Shown in pieces: positions 1 through 9,608 of a stretch of 64,000 nucleotides of DNA. Position 1 is the first letter of the stretch; every line of letters begins with the position of its first letter. This stretch comes from Massilia litorea (GTDB taxonomy: Bacteria; Pseudomonadota; Gammaproteobacteria; Burkholderiales; Burkholderiaceae_D), in contig NZ_CP062941.1 of NCBI RefSeq assembly GCF_015101885.1, positions 1,550,001 to 1,614,000 of the forward strand, read 5' to 3'. A program made the translations under genes and the position numbers. The notes under the pieces were generated by a model, which had not been told where the DNA came from, ran no database searches, and worked only from the letters and a program-made list of their open reading frames with translations.

Positions 1-383
1 ACGATCTTGTCGCCGCTGAAGCCGCTGACCGTGCTGGCGCCCACGCCTTCCGACACGAACTCGGCAAGGTTCGGCACGACCAGCTCGGCACGCAATTTCG
101 GATTGTGGTCACGGGCGTAGTGATTGCGGCGTTCGGTGTCGATTTCCAGCGTCTCTCCCTGCTGGTGGGTCGTCACGCGCGCGACATCGGCGCGCTCGCC
201 CGAGATCACGAGCGAAGGCGTGGCGCCCTGGCGCACGACGAGGTCGACCACGCCGTCGAGTTTTACGCGCGTGACACGCGCATCGACTTTGCGCGCTTCG
301 CGCACGAGGTCGTCCGCCAGGGCGGCGCTTGCGCTCAGGGTCAGGGCCGAGGCCATCAGGGTGGTGCCGAGCAGTTTGTTCAT
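1..383 (-). CDS. DUF2807 (head GIN domain) secreted protein, 3' end cut by the window
   Basis: The ATG is at 383 and the gene runs off the left edge, so only the first 127 residues are visible. Residues 1-23 look like a Sec signal peptide: Lys near the start, a hydrophobic Leu/Ala/Ser core and an Ala-x-Ala end before Asp-Asp. The rest is a repetitive beta-strand pattern (VKLDGVVDLVVRQG, then ATPSLVISGE) typical of the PF10988 'putative auto-transporter adhesin, head GIN domain' family, which forms a beta-solenoid of unknown function in the periplasm or at the cell surface. A -10-like TATAGT lies on the minus strand at 414-419. It is not obviously part of the urease operon next door. The family call rests on sequence pattern only. 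Confidence 0.7.
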   Translation of the reverse strand, partial: MNKLLGTTLMASALTLSASAALADDLVREARKVDARVTRVKLDGVVDLVVRQGATPSLVISGERADVARVTTHQQGETLEIDTERRNHYARDHNPKLRAELVVPNLAEFVSEGVGASTVSGFSGDKI

Positions 384-498
384 GGTTGTCTCCGTCATCG
401 AGTGGATGATGCCACTATAGGAGCGGGAACCGGCCACGGCACGGGCCGTGCGACAGACTGCACGATAGACGGAATGAAGCGCTGAACCATCGCACCGC

Positions 499-705
499 TC
501 AGCGCCGTAGTGCCCGCCTGATGAGCAAGCCCGCGCCCAGCAGCGACAGCACGACCACCGCCAGCGCCATCCATCCTTCGTACGCGTGAATCAGGTGCGG
601 CATCCCGGTCTCATGGGCCTGGGCCGGCGCCGCGGTGAGGGTGGCGGCGAGGATCGCGACCAGGATTGCGGCGATGGGGGCAAGGCGGCGCAGGAACGGG
701 GACAT
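499..705 (-). CDS. Small signal-peptide/membrane protein at the end of the urease operon
   Basis: This is a 68-residue protein starting at the ATG at 705, which has a good AAGGAG Shine-Dalgarno just upstream; an in-frame extension to 795 overlaps ureG and is unlikely. Residues 1-30 look like a signal peptide ending Ala-Gln-Ala. A short His-containing stretch (HETGMPHLIHAYEG) follows, then one transmembrane helix (about 45-63) and an Arg-rich tail. It begins 13 bases after the ureG stop, so it is probably cotranscribed with the urease genes. I do not recognise the family. The His/Glu/Met cluster could bind a metal such as nickel, but that is inference. Confidence 0.6.
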   Translation of the reverse strand: MSPFLRRLAPIAAILVAILAATLTAAPAQAHETGMPHLIHAYEGWMALAVVVLSLLGAGLLIRRALRR

Positions 706-718
706 GACAACTCCTTGG

Positions 719-1351
719 TCAGGTAAAAGAGGGAACGGCATCGAGCAGTCCCTGATGGCGGATGAAGGCAACGATGTCGTCGACACCGGCGCCATGGCGC
801 AGGCTGGTGAACACGAAGGGACGCGTACCGCGCATGCGTGCAGCGTCCACGCGCATCACCTCCAGGTTCGCGCCCACATGGGGCGCGAGGTCGGTTTTAT
901 TGATGACGAGCAGGTCCGAGCGCGTGATGCCCGGGCCGCCCTTGCGCGGGATCTTTTCTCCACCGGCCACGTCGATCACGTAGATCGTCAGGTCCGACAG
1001 CTCCGGGCTGAAGGTAGCGGCCAGGTTGTCGCCACCCGATTCGATCAGGATCAAATCGAGCTTTGGGAAGTCGGCGCTCATGCGCGCGATTGCTTCCAGG
1101 TTGATCGAGGCATCCTCGCGAATCGCCGTGTGCGGGCAACCACCCGTTTCCACGCCCATCAGGCGCTCGGCCGGCAGCGCTTCGGCACGCAGCAGGATCT
1201 CCATATCCTCGCGCGTATAAATGTCGTTCGTGATCACCGCCATCTCGTACTGCGCGCGCATCGCTTTGCACAGCATTTCGCACAGCGCCGTCTTGCCCGA
1301 ACCGACCGGGCCGCCGATACCCACGCGCAGCGGCGTTTTAGTAGATTCCAT
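719..1351 (-). CDS. ureG: Urease accessory GTPase UreG
   Basis: UreG is the SIMIBI-class GTPase that drives nickel insertion into urease together with UreD, UreF and UreE. The 210-residue product has its P-loop at residues 13-21 (GGPVGSGKT) and the CPH nickel-binding motif in [15 protein letters not shown], and its length is normal for the family. I chose the ATG at 1351 because AAGGAG lies just upstream and family members start close to the P-loop; the same frame stays open upstream into ureF, but without a signal. It follows ureF by 10 bases and precedes the 68-residue membrane protein. Confidence 0.97.
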   Translation of the reverse strand: MESTKTPLRVGIGGPVGSGKTALCEMLCKAMRAQYEMAVITNDIYTREDMEILLRAEALPAERLMGVETGGCPHTAIREDASINLEAIARMSADFPKLDLILIESGGDNLAATFSPELSDLTIYVIDVAGGEKIPRKGGPGITRSDLLVINKTDLAPHVGANLEVMRVDAARMRGTRPFVFTSLRHGAGVDDIVAFIRHQGLLDAVPSFT

Positions 1352-1361
1352 CTCGATCTCC

Positions 1362-2054
1362 TTATGAGCGGTACAAGCGGCTGTATTGCACTTCATGCCG
1401 CATCGACAGCAGCGACAATCCCGGCGCCCAGTTCGACAGCGCGTGATCGGGCAATGCCTGCGCGTCGCCGGCAACCATCTCGACGACGGGTGCCAGCGCA
1501 AGCAGCATCTTTTGTCCGGCGACCTGGCCCAGGGGGATGGTCTTGACGCACACCAGCACCTGGTTCTCGGCCCAGGAAAACAGGGCACCGAGCAAAGCCT
1601 CGCGCGGCGCCACGCCGAGTGCGGCCGCGGCGCAGGCGTAGGCGACCGGCAGCGACAGCGCGGCGGCGTCGAGCAGGGGCAACATGCGCGCATCGGCGCC
1701 GGGCAGGTCCTCGAGCAGGGCACCCAGCAACTGGCGCAGCGAATAACCCATCTGGATGGTTTCGGCGCGCAATTCAAACGTGTCGCGCGAGGCGAGCCAG
1801 CGCTCGCTCCAGTCGCAGACTGCGGCGCCATCGCGCTCGGTGAATGCACATAACAGGCGCCACTGCAGCGGCGCGTCAAAGCGGCCCACGACCTCGGTCA
1901 GCGCTGCTCCGATCCAGTCGCGGGCGCTGGCCGCGTTGTGCACCAGGCCGGCATCGATCGCGCTCTCGAGTCCTTGCGAATAGCTGTAGGCGCCGATCGG
2001 CAGCGCAGGACTGGCCAGTTGCAGCAGGCGCAGCAGGGAAGCGTCGGCCATCAT
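1362..2054 (-). CDS. ureF: Urease accessory protein UreF
   Basis: UreF is the all-helical accessory protein that bridges UreD-bound apo-urease and UreG and controls GTP-dependent nickel delivery. The 230-residue product begins with two consecutive ATG codons (2054 and 2051) and has the family's N-terminal features: [19 protein letters not shown], followed by the conserved glutamate-containing helix. The ATG overlaps the ureE stop by four bases, indicating translational coupling. The call is clear from both sequence and position. Confidence 0.95.
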   Translation of the reverse strand: MMADASLLRLLQLASPALPIGAYSYSQGLESAIDAGLVHNAASARDWIGAALTEVVGRFDAPLQWRLLCAFTERDGAAVCDWSERWLASRDTFELRAETIQMGYSLRQLLGALLEDLPGADARMLPLLDAAALSLPVAYACAAAALGVAPREALLGALFSWAENQVLVCVKTIPLGQVAGQKMLLALAPVVEMVAGDAQALPDHALSNWAPGLSLLSMRHEVQYSRLYRS

Positions 2055-2557
2055 GCGAGGTCCGACGGCCGGTGGATTTTCTGGCGCAGCGGTACCGGCG
2101 CCAGCGGGTGGGTACCGTGTTCGCCATGATGGTGGCCGCCACCGTAGGCGCCCGCTTCCGGCTCGAACGGCGCCGTCTCGCTGCTCACCTGCGCCCCGAG
2201 TCCGATCAGCATCTCCTTCAGCACCGGATCGGCGCGGATGCGCAGCCAGCCGTTGCCCACTTGCGCCTGCGTATGCCGGTTCCCGAGGTGGAAAGCGCAG
2301 CGCACCAGGCCGGTCGTGTCGGCGTGCGCGATCGTATACAGGCTTTCCGCTTCGGCGACGATGCGCACGACACGGCCATCGTCGCCGCGCAGCAGGTCCC
2401 CTCCGCGCAGCACTGTGCCGCGCGGACGCAGCACGGCCACCTCTTCGCCGCTCGCCAGCGCCGCGCGCAGCCGGCTTTTTTCGCGCAGGTGAAACGGCAG
2501 CACCAACTCGCCATCAATCGGCGCCGGGCCATCGATCAGGGTATGCAGGGTCAGCAT
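2051..2557 (-). CDS. ureE: Urease accessory nickel chaperone UreE
   Basis: UreE is the dimeric nickel metallochaperone that feeds nickel to the UreDFG complex. The product has 168 residues from the ATG at 2557, which reads MLTLHTLIDGP; this start is chosen because the in-frame upstream extension reads back into ureC. The C-terminal region carries a His-rich cluster (GGGHHHGEHGTH), the usual nickel-storing tail of UreE although shorter than in Klebsiella. The end overlaps the ureF start by four bases. Confidence 0.94.
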   Translation of the reverse strand: MLTLHTLIDGPAPIDGELVLPFHLREKSRLRAALASGEEVAVLRPRGTVLRGGDLLRGDDGRVVRIVAEAESLYTIAHADTTGLVRCAFHLGNRHTQAQVGNGWLRIRADPVLKEMLIGLGAQVSSETAPFEPEAGAYGGGHHHGEHGTHPLAPVPLRQKIHRPSDLA

Positions 2558-2567
2558 GGTGACACTC

Positions 2568-4264
<1,697 letters not shown>

Positions 4265-4268
<4 letters not shown>

Positions 4269-4582
4269 GGCGCCTCCTTCAACGCTCCGTTGACCTGACC
4301 ATTAAAACCGAAGACGATCCGGTCGCCGGCCAGCGCAACGAGGGTGACGGTGCGCACCTGGCCCGGCTCGAAACGCACCGCGGTGCCGGCGGCGATATCG
4401 AGCCGCATGCCGTAGGCGAGGGCGCGCTGGAACTGCAAGGCCGGATTGGTCTCATAAAAGTGAAAATGCGAGCCGACCTGGATCGGCCGGTCGCCACTGT
4501 TCGCCACCGCGAGCGACACGGTCGGCCTGCCGGCGTTCAGCTCCAGTTCGCCCGGTTCGATCAGCATCTCTCCTGGAATCAT
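4265..4582 (-). CDS. ureB: Urease beta subunit
   Basis: A 105-residue structural subunit of the (alpha-beta-gamma)3 urease. It starts [18 protein letters not shown], followed by the family signature [14 protein letters not shown] and the Phe/Arg-rich core. The ATG at 4582 has a strong AGGAGG upstream; the same frame is open far upstream into ureA and ureD, but that part is antisense-like noise and not part of the protein. It lies eight bases after ureA and overlaps ureC by four bases. Confidence 0.97.
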
Positions 4583-4590
4583 GCCGCCTC

Positions 4591-4893
4591 CTAGATGATT
4601 GGATGGTGCACGGTGACGAGCTTGCTGCCGTCGGGGAAGGTGGCCTCGACCTGCACATCCGGGATCATTTCCGGCACGCCTTCCATCACCTCGTCGCGCG
4701 ACAGGATCGCCGTCCCCTCGCTCATCAATTGCGCCACGCTCTTCCCGTCCCGCGCGCCTTCCATGATGGCGGCCGAGATATAGGCGACCGCTTCGGGATA
4801 ATTCAGTTTCAGTCCACGTCCCTTGCGGCGCTCGGCGAGGAGGGCGGCCGTAAAAATCAGCAGCTTGTCTTTTTCGCGTGGGGTGAGTTCCAT
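4591..4893 (-). CDS. ureA: Urease gamma subunit
   Basis: A 100-residue subunit with the complete family pattern: [20 protein letters not shown] at the N-terminus, [10 protein letters not shown] and GARDGKSVA in the middle, and the C-terminal signature [21 protein letters not shown]. It follows ureD by nine bases and precedes ureB by eight. Separate gamma and beta genes are the usual arrangement in proteobacteria; Helicobacter has them fused. Confidence 0.98.
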   Translation of the reverse strand: MELTPREKDKLLIFTAALLAERRKGRGLKLNYPEAVAYISAAIMEGARDGKSVAQLMSEGTAILSRDEVMEGVPEMIPDVQVEATFPDGSKLVTVHHPII

Positions 4894-4902
4894 GATGTCC
4901 TC

Positions 4903-5742
4903 TCAGGTAGTCCACAGGCGCGGCACGGTGGCCTCGCGCCCGAGCAGGGCAGGGCGCAGGCGGCGCCAGGCCGCGAGCAGCACGGCGCGCGCCGCCTCGC
5001 TGGAGCGGCCGAGATGGCGCACGACGACGATCTTCGGCAGCTGGGTCACGCCGGTTGTCCCGCCGGTGCGATCGAGTTCCTCGCGCAGTTGCCGCAGCTG
5101 GCCGGCGTCGAGCGTGAGGCCGCAGGCGACCAGGCTGGCGCAGACTGTGTTGCCGTCCAGGCCGAACCGACTGTGCATCGCAGCCCCGGCGCCATCGATC
5201 CTGCCCTCTTCGTGCCACACCAGTTCCCCGTCGCGGCGAATGGTGCTGGTCTGCCGTATTGAACCTTCAGTGAACACTTCGCCCGACGCGGTGCGGCCGA
5301 AACACAGGAGCTCGCTGCCGAGATAGCGCGCGTTTGCAGCGAGCGACACGTCGTGGGTCATCTCGACCTCGGCCTCGCGGTAGAACAGGGTTTCCTGGGG
5401 CAGCCATTCGAGCGCGGCGTTTTCGGCGACATCGATGCGCATGTCCTGACGCGACGGACAGCCGTTTGCGCGATACCACTTGCCAGCGCCAGGCGTTGTC
5501 AGCAGCGCGTGGGCACCATTGGCGGCGCCGATATCGATGGCGAGCGCGTCGCCCCCGACGATGCCGCCGGGCGGATGGACAATGATCGCATGGCAGACCT
5601 GTGCGCCTTCCGGATACAAGGGCTTTTGCACGCGCAGCGGACCGCAGTGAATGCGTTCACCCAGCTTGGTTCCGTCGCCACCGCGCACGAAACCGAGGCG
5701 CAGCTGCGCCTGCCAGCGACCGCCAGGCAACGGTGTTCTCAT
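4903..5742 (-). CDS. ureD: Urease accessory protein UreD
   Basis: UreD is the scaffold that binds apo-urease and recruits UreF and UreG. Family features are visible: [11 protein letters not shown] near residue 40, [20 protein letters not shown] and [14 protein letters not shown] place the start at the ATG at 5742 ([14 protein letters not shown]), giving 279 residues, which matches the family length. The frame is open up to an ATG at 5949 (348 residues), but the extra N-terminus resembles nothing known. No clear Shine-Dalgarno precedes 5742, so the exact start is less certain than the identity. It is the first gene of the leftward urease operon. Confidence 0.93.
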   Translation of the reverse strand: MRTPLPGGRWQAQLRLGFVRGGDGTKLGERIHCGPLRVQKPLYPEGAQVCHAIIVHPPGGIVGGDALAIDIGAANGAHALLTTPGAGKWYRANGCPSRQDMRIDVAENAALEWLPQETLFYREAEVEMTHDVSLAANARYLGSELLCFGRTASGEVFTEGSIRQTSTIRRDGELVWHEEGRIDGAGAAMHSRFGLDGNTVCASLVACGLTLDAGQLRQLREELDRTGGTTGVTQLPKIVVVRHLGRSSEAARAVLLAAWRRLRPALLGREATVPRLWTT

Positions 5743-6088
5743 CGGGAATAGAGCACGGTCTTCATAACCAGTTTTGAGCAAGAAGCATGCCGTGCTAAAA
5801 CGCCCTTTGCTGTCTGAAAAGGCAGCTGGCCTGCACCCGAACAGGGCACTTTCCACGCCACGCGCCAGCATGGGGCACAGGTGCGTAAAAGGAGGATCCC
5901 TCCTGACGCCATGCCGGATCGGAACCGATAGACGATTGCGGGCGCGCACGGCCCGCGATCCGACGGCGTCGCTTGAAGGGCGCTATCAACACGCCCACAA
6001 TGGATATCTGACGAACAGGGTTGCTCGTTCGCGGTTACGCTAACTTTAATTTGAGAAATTTGATCGCGTCACTTAGGAGGCTACGGTC
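5743..6088. other. Divergent intergenic region between ureD and the OmpA-domain gene
   Basis: About 346 bases without a convincing gene. It must hold the promoter of the leftward urease operon and that of the rightward gene at 6089. A weak sigma-70-like pair for the rightward gene is TTGCTC at 6021-6026 and TTTAAT at 6045-6050 (spacing 18), followed by an AGGAGG-type ribosome site at about 6076-6081. I see no clear NtrC or sigma-54 site for the urease side. Confidence 0.4.
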
Positions 6089-7147
6089 ATGGCTTTCATT
6101 CCGTTTGTTCGCGCACAAGTTGCAAGCAGGCTGCCACAACCCGTCGATTTCAGAGTGAGACAAGCGCTCGAAATACAGCGTTTTTCCGAATTTGTCACGG
6201 ACATCTCGCCGAAGCAGAAAGACGAGATCGAGCAATTGGCGCGGGAGATCGTTCGAAGCAATTCCACGAATGATCCCATTTATGCGTTTCGCGTCGAGGG
6301 CCATGCAGACATCGCTCGCACGATTCCTGTTGGACAACGAACGCAATTCGAAAACGAAATCAGCGAAGAGCGTGCGGAAAATGGCTTCCGGCTGTTGGTG
6401 GAAGCACTGGAAAGGATCGGCGGCAAGGCGCTGGCGGAAAAGATTGCCAGGGACTCGAAGGCGTTCGGCATGGGCACGCAGCGTTTGAAGATTCCGAATG
6501 CCATCACAAAAGATCAGTTCGAGCAGAACCGGCGCGCCGTCTTCTTCGTTCAGCAAGTCACCTATATCCAGCCAGGACCTCCGCCCCCACCACCGCCCAC
6601 CTCGGTCATTGAGGACAGGTTCACGGTCCAGCTGGTGAAGAGTGCCACTGTGACCAAAACCATCACGCCCTCACTGAAGGTGGTCGACTTTGGGATCGAG
6701 GGCATCATCCTGGCGGCCACGCTGGAAATCGTCGATACGATCGACAAGAAACGCGCAACGTTCAATGTCTTTGCCACCGGGGTCGGCGTAAGTATCGGGC
6801 CACCGCAACTCCCGGCCGGTAGTCAGATCGTCTTCAGTCCGGGGCCGCCGGTGAAGTTCAAGATCTTTCGTTTGCTGGGGAAAAACCGTGTTCATATCGA
6901 TCTGAACAGTTTCGTGGGATCTGTGACCGTCTTCATCAACGCCGGTACAAGTCCGGGCGGAACGCAGTCAGTGGGTGGCGCTTTGTCGTTTTCGTTCGAC
7001 GCTCTGGAGGCGGCTGGCGTCAACACCCAGCCGACCTTGGTCATGGTTCCGAGCGGCTCTTCAAGCCTGTCGACGCCGTCCGTCGGGGGCGGCGATGTCT
7101 TGCCTTTGGCACGGATGATAATGATCGGAACACCGTCCGACCTCTGA
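6089..7147 (+). CDS. OmpA-like-domain protein without signal peptide
   Basis: A 352-residue protein starting MAFIPFVRAQ with a good AGGAGG-type ribosome site. Residues about 30-157 fit the OmpA C-terminal-like fold: YAFRVEGHAD near 65-74, the ISEERAENGFRLLVEAL helix, and a late FEQNRRAVFFV strand. A run of seven prolines (about 164-170) links this to a C-terminal beta-rich region (172-352) that I do not recognise. No signal peptide, lipobox or transmembrane helix is visible, which is odd for a domain that normally binds peptidoglycan. Base composition is visibly less GC-rich than its neighbours, hinting at transfer. It stands alone between the urease operon and tRNA-Thr. Confidence 0.7.
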   Translation: MAFIPFVRAQVASRLPQPVDFRVRQALEIQRFSEFVTDISPKQKDEIEQLAREIVRSNSTNDPIYAFRVEGHADIARTIPVGQRTQFENEISEERAENGFRLLVEALERIGGKALAEKIARDSKAFGMGTQRLKIPNAITKDQFEQNRRAVFFVQQVTYIQPGPPPPPPPTSVIEDRFTVQLVKSATVTKTITPSLKVVDFGIEGIILAATLEIVDTIDKKRATFNVFATGVGVSIGPPQLPAGSQIVFSPGPPVKFKIFRLLGKNRVHIDLNSFVGSVTVFINAGTSPGGTQSVGGALSFSFDALEAAGVNTQPTLVMVPSGSSSLSTPSVGGGDVLPLARMIMIGTPSDL

Positions 7148-7258
7148 CCGGGCCGATGCAATCAAACGATGGCTGCGCCAGCGCTTCGCCGCGCGGATCG
7201 AGATCGCATAAGGACGCGTTTGCCTGGGAACCTGCATGGCAGCACAAGGTTCCAGAAA

Positions 7259-7294
7259 TGAAAAAGGGTTACACGCAATGAGCATGTAACCCTT
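7259..7294 (-). terminator. Rho-independent terminator of tRNA-Thr
   Basis: A perfect ten-base stem (7264-7273 with 7285-7294, AAGGGTTACA pairing with TGTAACCCTT) is followed on the minus strand by five T residues, 18 bases past the tRNA 3' end. Confidence 0.85.
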
Positions 7295-7311
7295 CGAATC
7301 GACCACTATCC

Positions 7312-7387
<76 letters not shown>

Positions 7388-7405
7388 GTAATCTGTACGG
7401 CAGGA

Positions 7406-7411
7406 ATTATA
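7406..7411 (-). promoter_or_regulatory. Putative -10 element for tRNA-Thr
   Basis: A perfect TATAAT on the minus strand, in the short gap between the sspB stop and the tRNA. The matching -35 region falls inside the sspB 3' end and is poor, so this is a candidate based mainly on the -10 and its position. Confidence 0.45.
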
Positions 7412-7414
7412 ACG

Positions 7415-7900
7415 CTATTTAATCCGGGTCAGCGTCGGGCGGCCGCCTTTTTTCGGGGGCTCATTGTTGTCGTCGGGCGAATGCGACACCTCCGCCGGCG
7501 GCGCTTCGCTGGTCACGCCAGGCACGGCCGACAGGGTCGGCGCGCTCGGGCTCGGCTCTTCCTCGGCTGCCGCCATCTCGGCCGCGGTGGTGCTGACGTC
7601 GAAGGCCATGCCCTGGCCGTTTTCGTTGGCGTAGATCGCCAGCACGTTTTGTACCGGCACGTAGATTTCACGCGAGACGCCGGCGAAGCGGGCGCGGAAC
7701 TGGATCGCGTCGTTGTCCATCTTCAGCCCGGAGGTCGCGCCATAGCTGATGTTCAGGATGATCTCGCCCTTTTTGACGTATTCCATCGGAACCGTCGTGG
7801 CCGCGTCGACCTTGACTGCAAGATAGGGCGTGAAACCGCTGTCGGTGCACCATTCATACAGGGCGCGCAGCAAATAGGGTTTAGTGGAAATATCAGGCAT
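7415..7900 (-). CDS. sspB: ClpXP adaptor SspB (stringent starvation protein B)
   Basis: SspB tethers ssrA-tagged proteins to ClpXP for degradation. The 161-residue product has the conserved N-terminal substrate-binding domain: KPYLLRALYEWC, the TPYLAV strand, and NISYGATSGLKMDND followed by FRARFAGVSREIYVP. A disordered acidic/Pro-rich linker (about 108-150) follows, with a basic C-terminal tail (GGRPTLTRIK) corresponding to the ClpX-binding peptide. It lies 213 bases after sspA with a long inverted repeat between them. Confidence 0.95.
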   Translation of the reverse strand: MPDISTKPYLLRALYEWCTDSGFTPYLAVKVDAATTVPMEYVKKGEIILNISYGATSGLKMDNDAIQFRARFAGVSREIYVPVQNVLAIYANENGQGMAFDVSTTAAEMAAAEEEPSPSAPTLSAVPGVTSEAPPAEVSHSPDDNNEPPKKGGRPTLTRIK

Positions 7901-8070
7901 GTGCAGATGGGATAAACAGTGAGCCGGCTATGGGTCGGCGAAGGCGCCAGCGCAGCACACGCGCAGCGGCAGCAATGGGACTGCCAGCAAACACGTGTGA
8001 AACGTACATACACGAGGTGCCAGCTTACTGCGCTTTGTCAAACGACGTCGCAACACTGGCACGAACGACA

Positions 8071-8099
8071 GCACGCCGTCCGCCAGGCGGACGGCGTGC
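8071..8099. terminator. Near-perfect inverted repeat between sspA and sspB
   Basis: A 14-base arm (8071-8084) is followed after a single base by its exact complement (8086-8099). The stem is very GC-rich but lacks a T tract on either strand. It sits just downstream of the sspA stop, so it may be a processing or attenuation structure lowering sspB expression rather than a classic terminator. Confidence 0.5.
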
Positions 8100-8113
8100 T
8101 TGCCACGTTTGCC

Positions 8114-8725
8114 TTAGCGGCGCATCACCTTTTCCGACGGCGTCAGCGCTTCGATGTAGGCCGGACGCGAGAAGATGCGCTCGGCGTACTTCATCAGCGG
8201 CGCGGCCGTCTTCGACAGTTCGATGCCGTAGTGGTCCAGGCGCCAGAGCAGCGGAGCAATTGCCACGTCGAGCATCGAGAACTCGTCGCCCAGCATGTAC
8301 TTGTTCTTCAGGAACAGCGGCGCCAGCGTCGTCAGGCGGTCGCGGATTTCGGCGCGTGCCTTGTCGTGGGCTTTTTCGTTCGTCTTGTTGCGGTCGCTTT
8401 CCAGCACGTGCACGTGGACGAACAGTTCCTTCTCGAAGTTGAACAGCATCAGGCGGGCACGGGCGCGCATCAGCGGGTCGGCCGGCATCAGCTGCGGGTG
8501 CGGGAAGCGCTCGTCGATGTACTCGTTGATGATGTTCGATTCGTACAGGATCAGTTCGCGCTCGACCAGGATCGGGACCTGGCCGTAGGGGTTCATCGTC
8601 GAGATGTCTTCCGGCTTGTTGAACAGGTCGACGTCGCGCACTTCGAAATCCATGCCTTTTTCGAACAGGACGAGGCGGCAGCGTTGGGAGAACGGGCACG
8701 TGGTGCCAGAGTAGAGAACCATCAT
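8114..8725 (-). CDS. sspA: Stringent starvation protein A (GST-fold RNA polymerase-associated protein)
   Basis: SspA binds RNA polymerase and modulates transcription in starvation. The 203-residue product has a thioredoxin-like N-terminal domain (LYSGTTCPFSQRCRLVLFEK, then NPYGQVPILVER and the YESNIINEYID helix) and an all-helical glutathione-transferase C-terminal domain. The glutathione-binding tyrosine/serine pattern of true transferases is not obvious, as expected for SspA. Context downstream of petABC and upstream of sspB matches the conserved beta-proteobacterial arrangement. Confidence 0.94.
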   Translation of the reverse strand: MMVLYSGTTCPFSQRCRLVLFEKGMDFEVRDVDLFNKPEDISTMNPYGQVPILVERELILYESNIINEYIDERFPHPQLMPADPLMRARARLMLFNFEKELFVHVHVLESDRNKTNEKAHDKARAEIRDRLTTLAPLFLKNKYMLGDEFSMLDVAIAPLLWRLDHYGIELSKTAAPLMKYAERIFSRPAYIEALTPSEKVMRR

Positions 8726-8822
8726 GGTTGGCGTTCCTTAAGAAACAAAGGGGCGAGCGCCGAGCGACTCACCCCGAATAAATAATTGCCCGTATTATAG
8801 CCAAGCGGGCAATGAAAACGAA

Positions 8823-9584
8823 TTACTTCAGATCTTTCCAGTAGGACGCGTTCAAACGCCAGGCCAGGAAAGCAAATACTGACAGGAAAATCAGCACGAT
8901 AGCACCAAGTTTCTTGCGGGTTCCTTGCGCTGGCTCAGCCATCCAGCTGAGGTAGGCAACCAGGTCGGCCGTCGCGGTGTCGAAGTCGGGTTGGGACAGC
9001 GCACCCGGTGCCACCTGCTCCCAGCCGGCGAACTTGTGGATCTTCTTGTGCGCGTCGTGCGGATCGGTCTCCTCGACCATTTTCGGGGTGCGTATGCCCT
9101 GCAACTGCCACATCGCGTGCGGCATCGCCACGTTCGGCACCACCATGTTGTTCCAGCCGGTAGGGCGGGCATCATCCTTGTAGAAAGTGCGCAGATAGGT
9201 GTACAAGTAATCGGCGCCGCTGCCTGCCGACGACGATTTTGCACGGGCGATCACCGACAAATCCGGCGGCACCGCACCGAACCAGGCCTTGGCGTCTTCC
9301 GGGCGCATTGCCGTCTTCATCAGTTCGCCCACTTTGTCGGCAGAGAACAACAGATTGTTCTTGATCTGCTCGTCGGACAGGCCGAGATCGCGCAGGCGGT
9401 TGTAGCGCATCGACGTGGCCGAATGGCAATTCAGGCAATAGTTGACGAACAGCTTGGCGCCGTTTTGCAGCGAGGCCATGTCGCTGCGTTCCGGTGCGCG
9501 GTCGAGCGGGAAGCCGCCTTCGTTGGCGAATACCAGTCCCGGCACCAGCGCCAGGACCGCAATCAGTTTCTTCGTGAGGTTCAT
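8823..9584 (-). CDS. petC: Cytochrome c1 of the bc1 complex
   Basis: This subunit passes electrons from the Rieske centre to soluble cytochrome c at the periplasmic face. The 253-residue product begins with a signal peptide (residues 1-20, ending in Phe-Ala), has one heme-binding site Cys50-Leu-Asn-Cys53-His54, and ends with a C-terminal transmembrane anchor (about 226-245). It is the last gene of the petABC operon, 24 bases behind petB. Confidence 0.96.
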   Translation of the reverse strand: MNLTKKLIAVLALVPGLVFANEGGFPLDRAPERSDMASLQNGAKLFVNYCLNCHSATSMRYNRLRDLGLSDEQIKNNLLFSADKVGELMKTAMRPEDAKAWFGAVPPDLSVIARAKSSSAGSGADYLYTYLRTFYKDDARPTGWNNMVVPNVAMPHAMWQLQGIRTPKMVEETDPHDAHKKIHKFAGWEQVAPGALSQPDFDTATADLVAYLSWMAEPAQGTRKKLGAIVLIFLSVFAFLAWRLNASYWKDLK

Positions 9585-9608
9585 GGTTGTCCTTGGCTAG
9601 TCCTGCGA

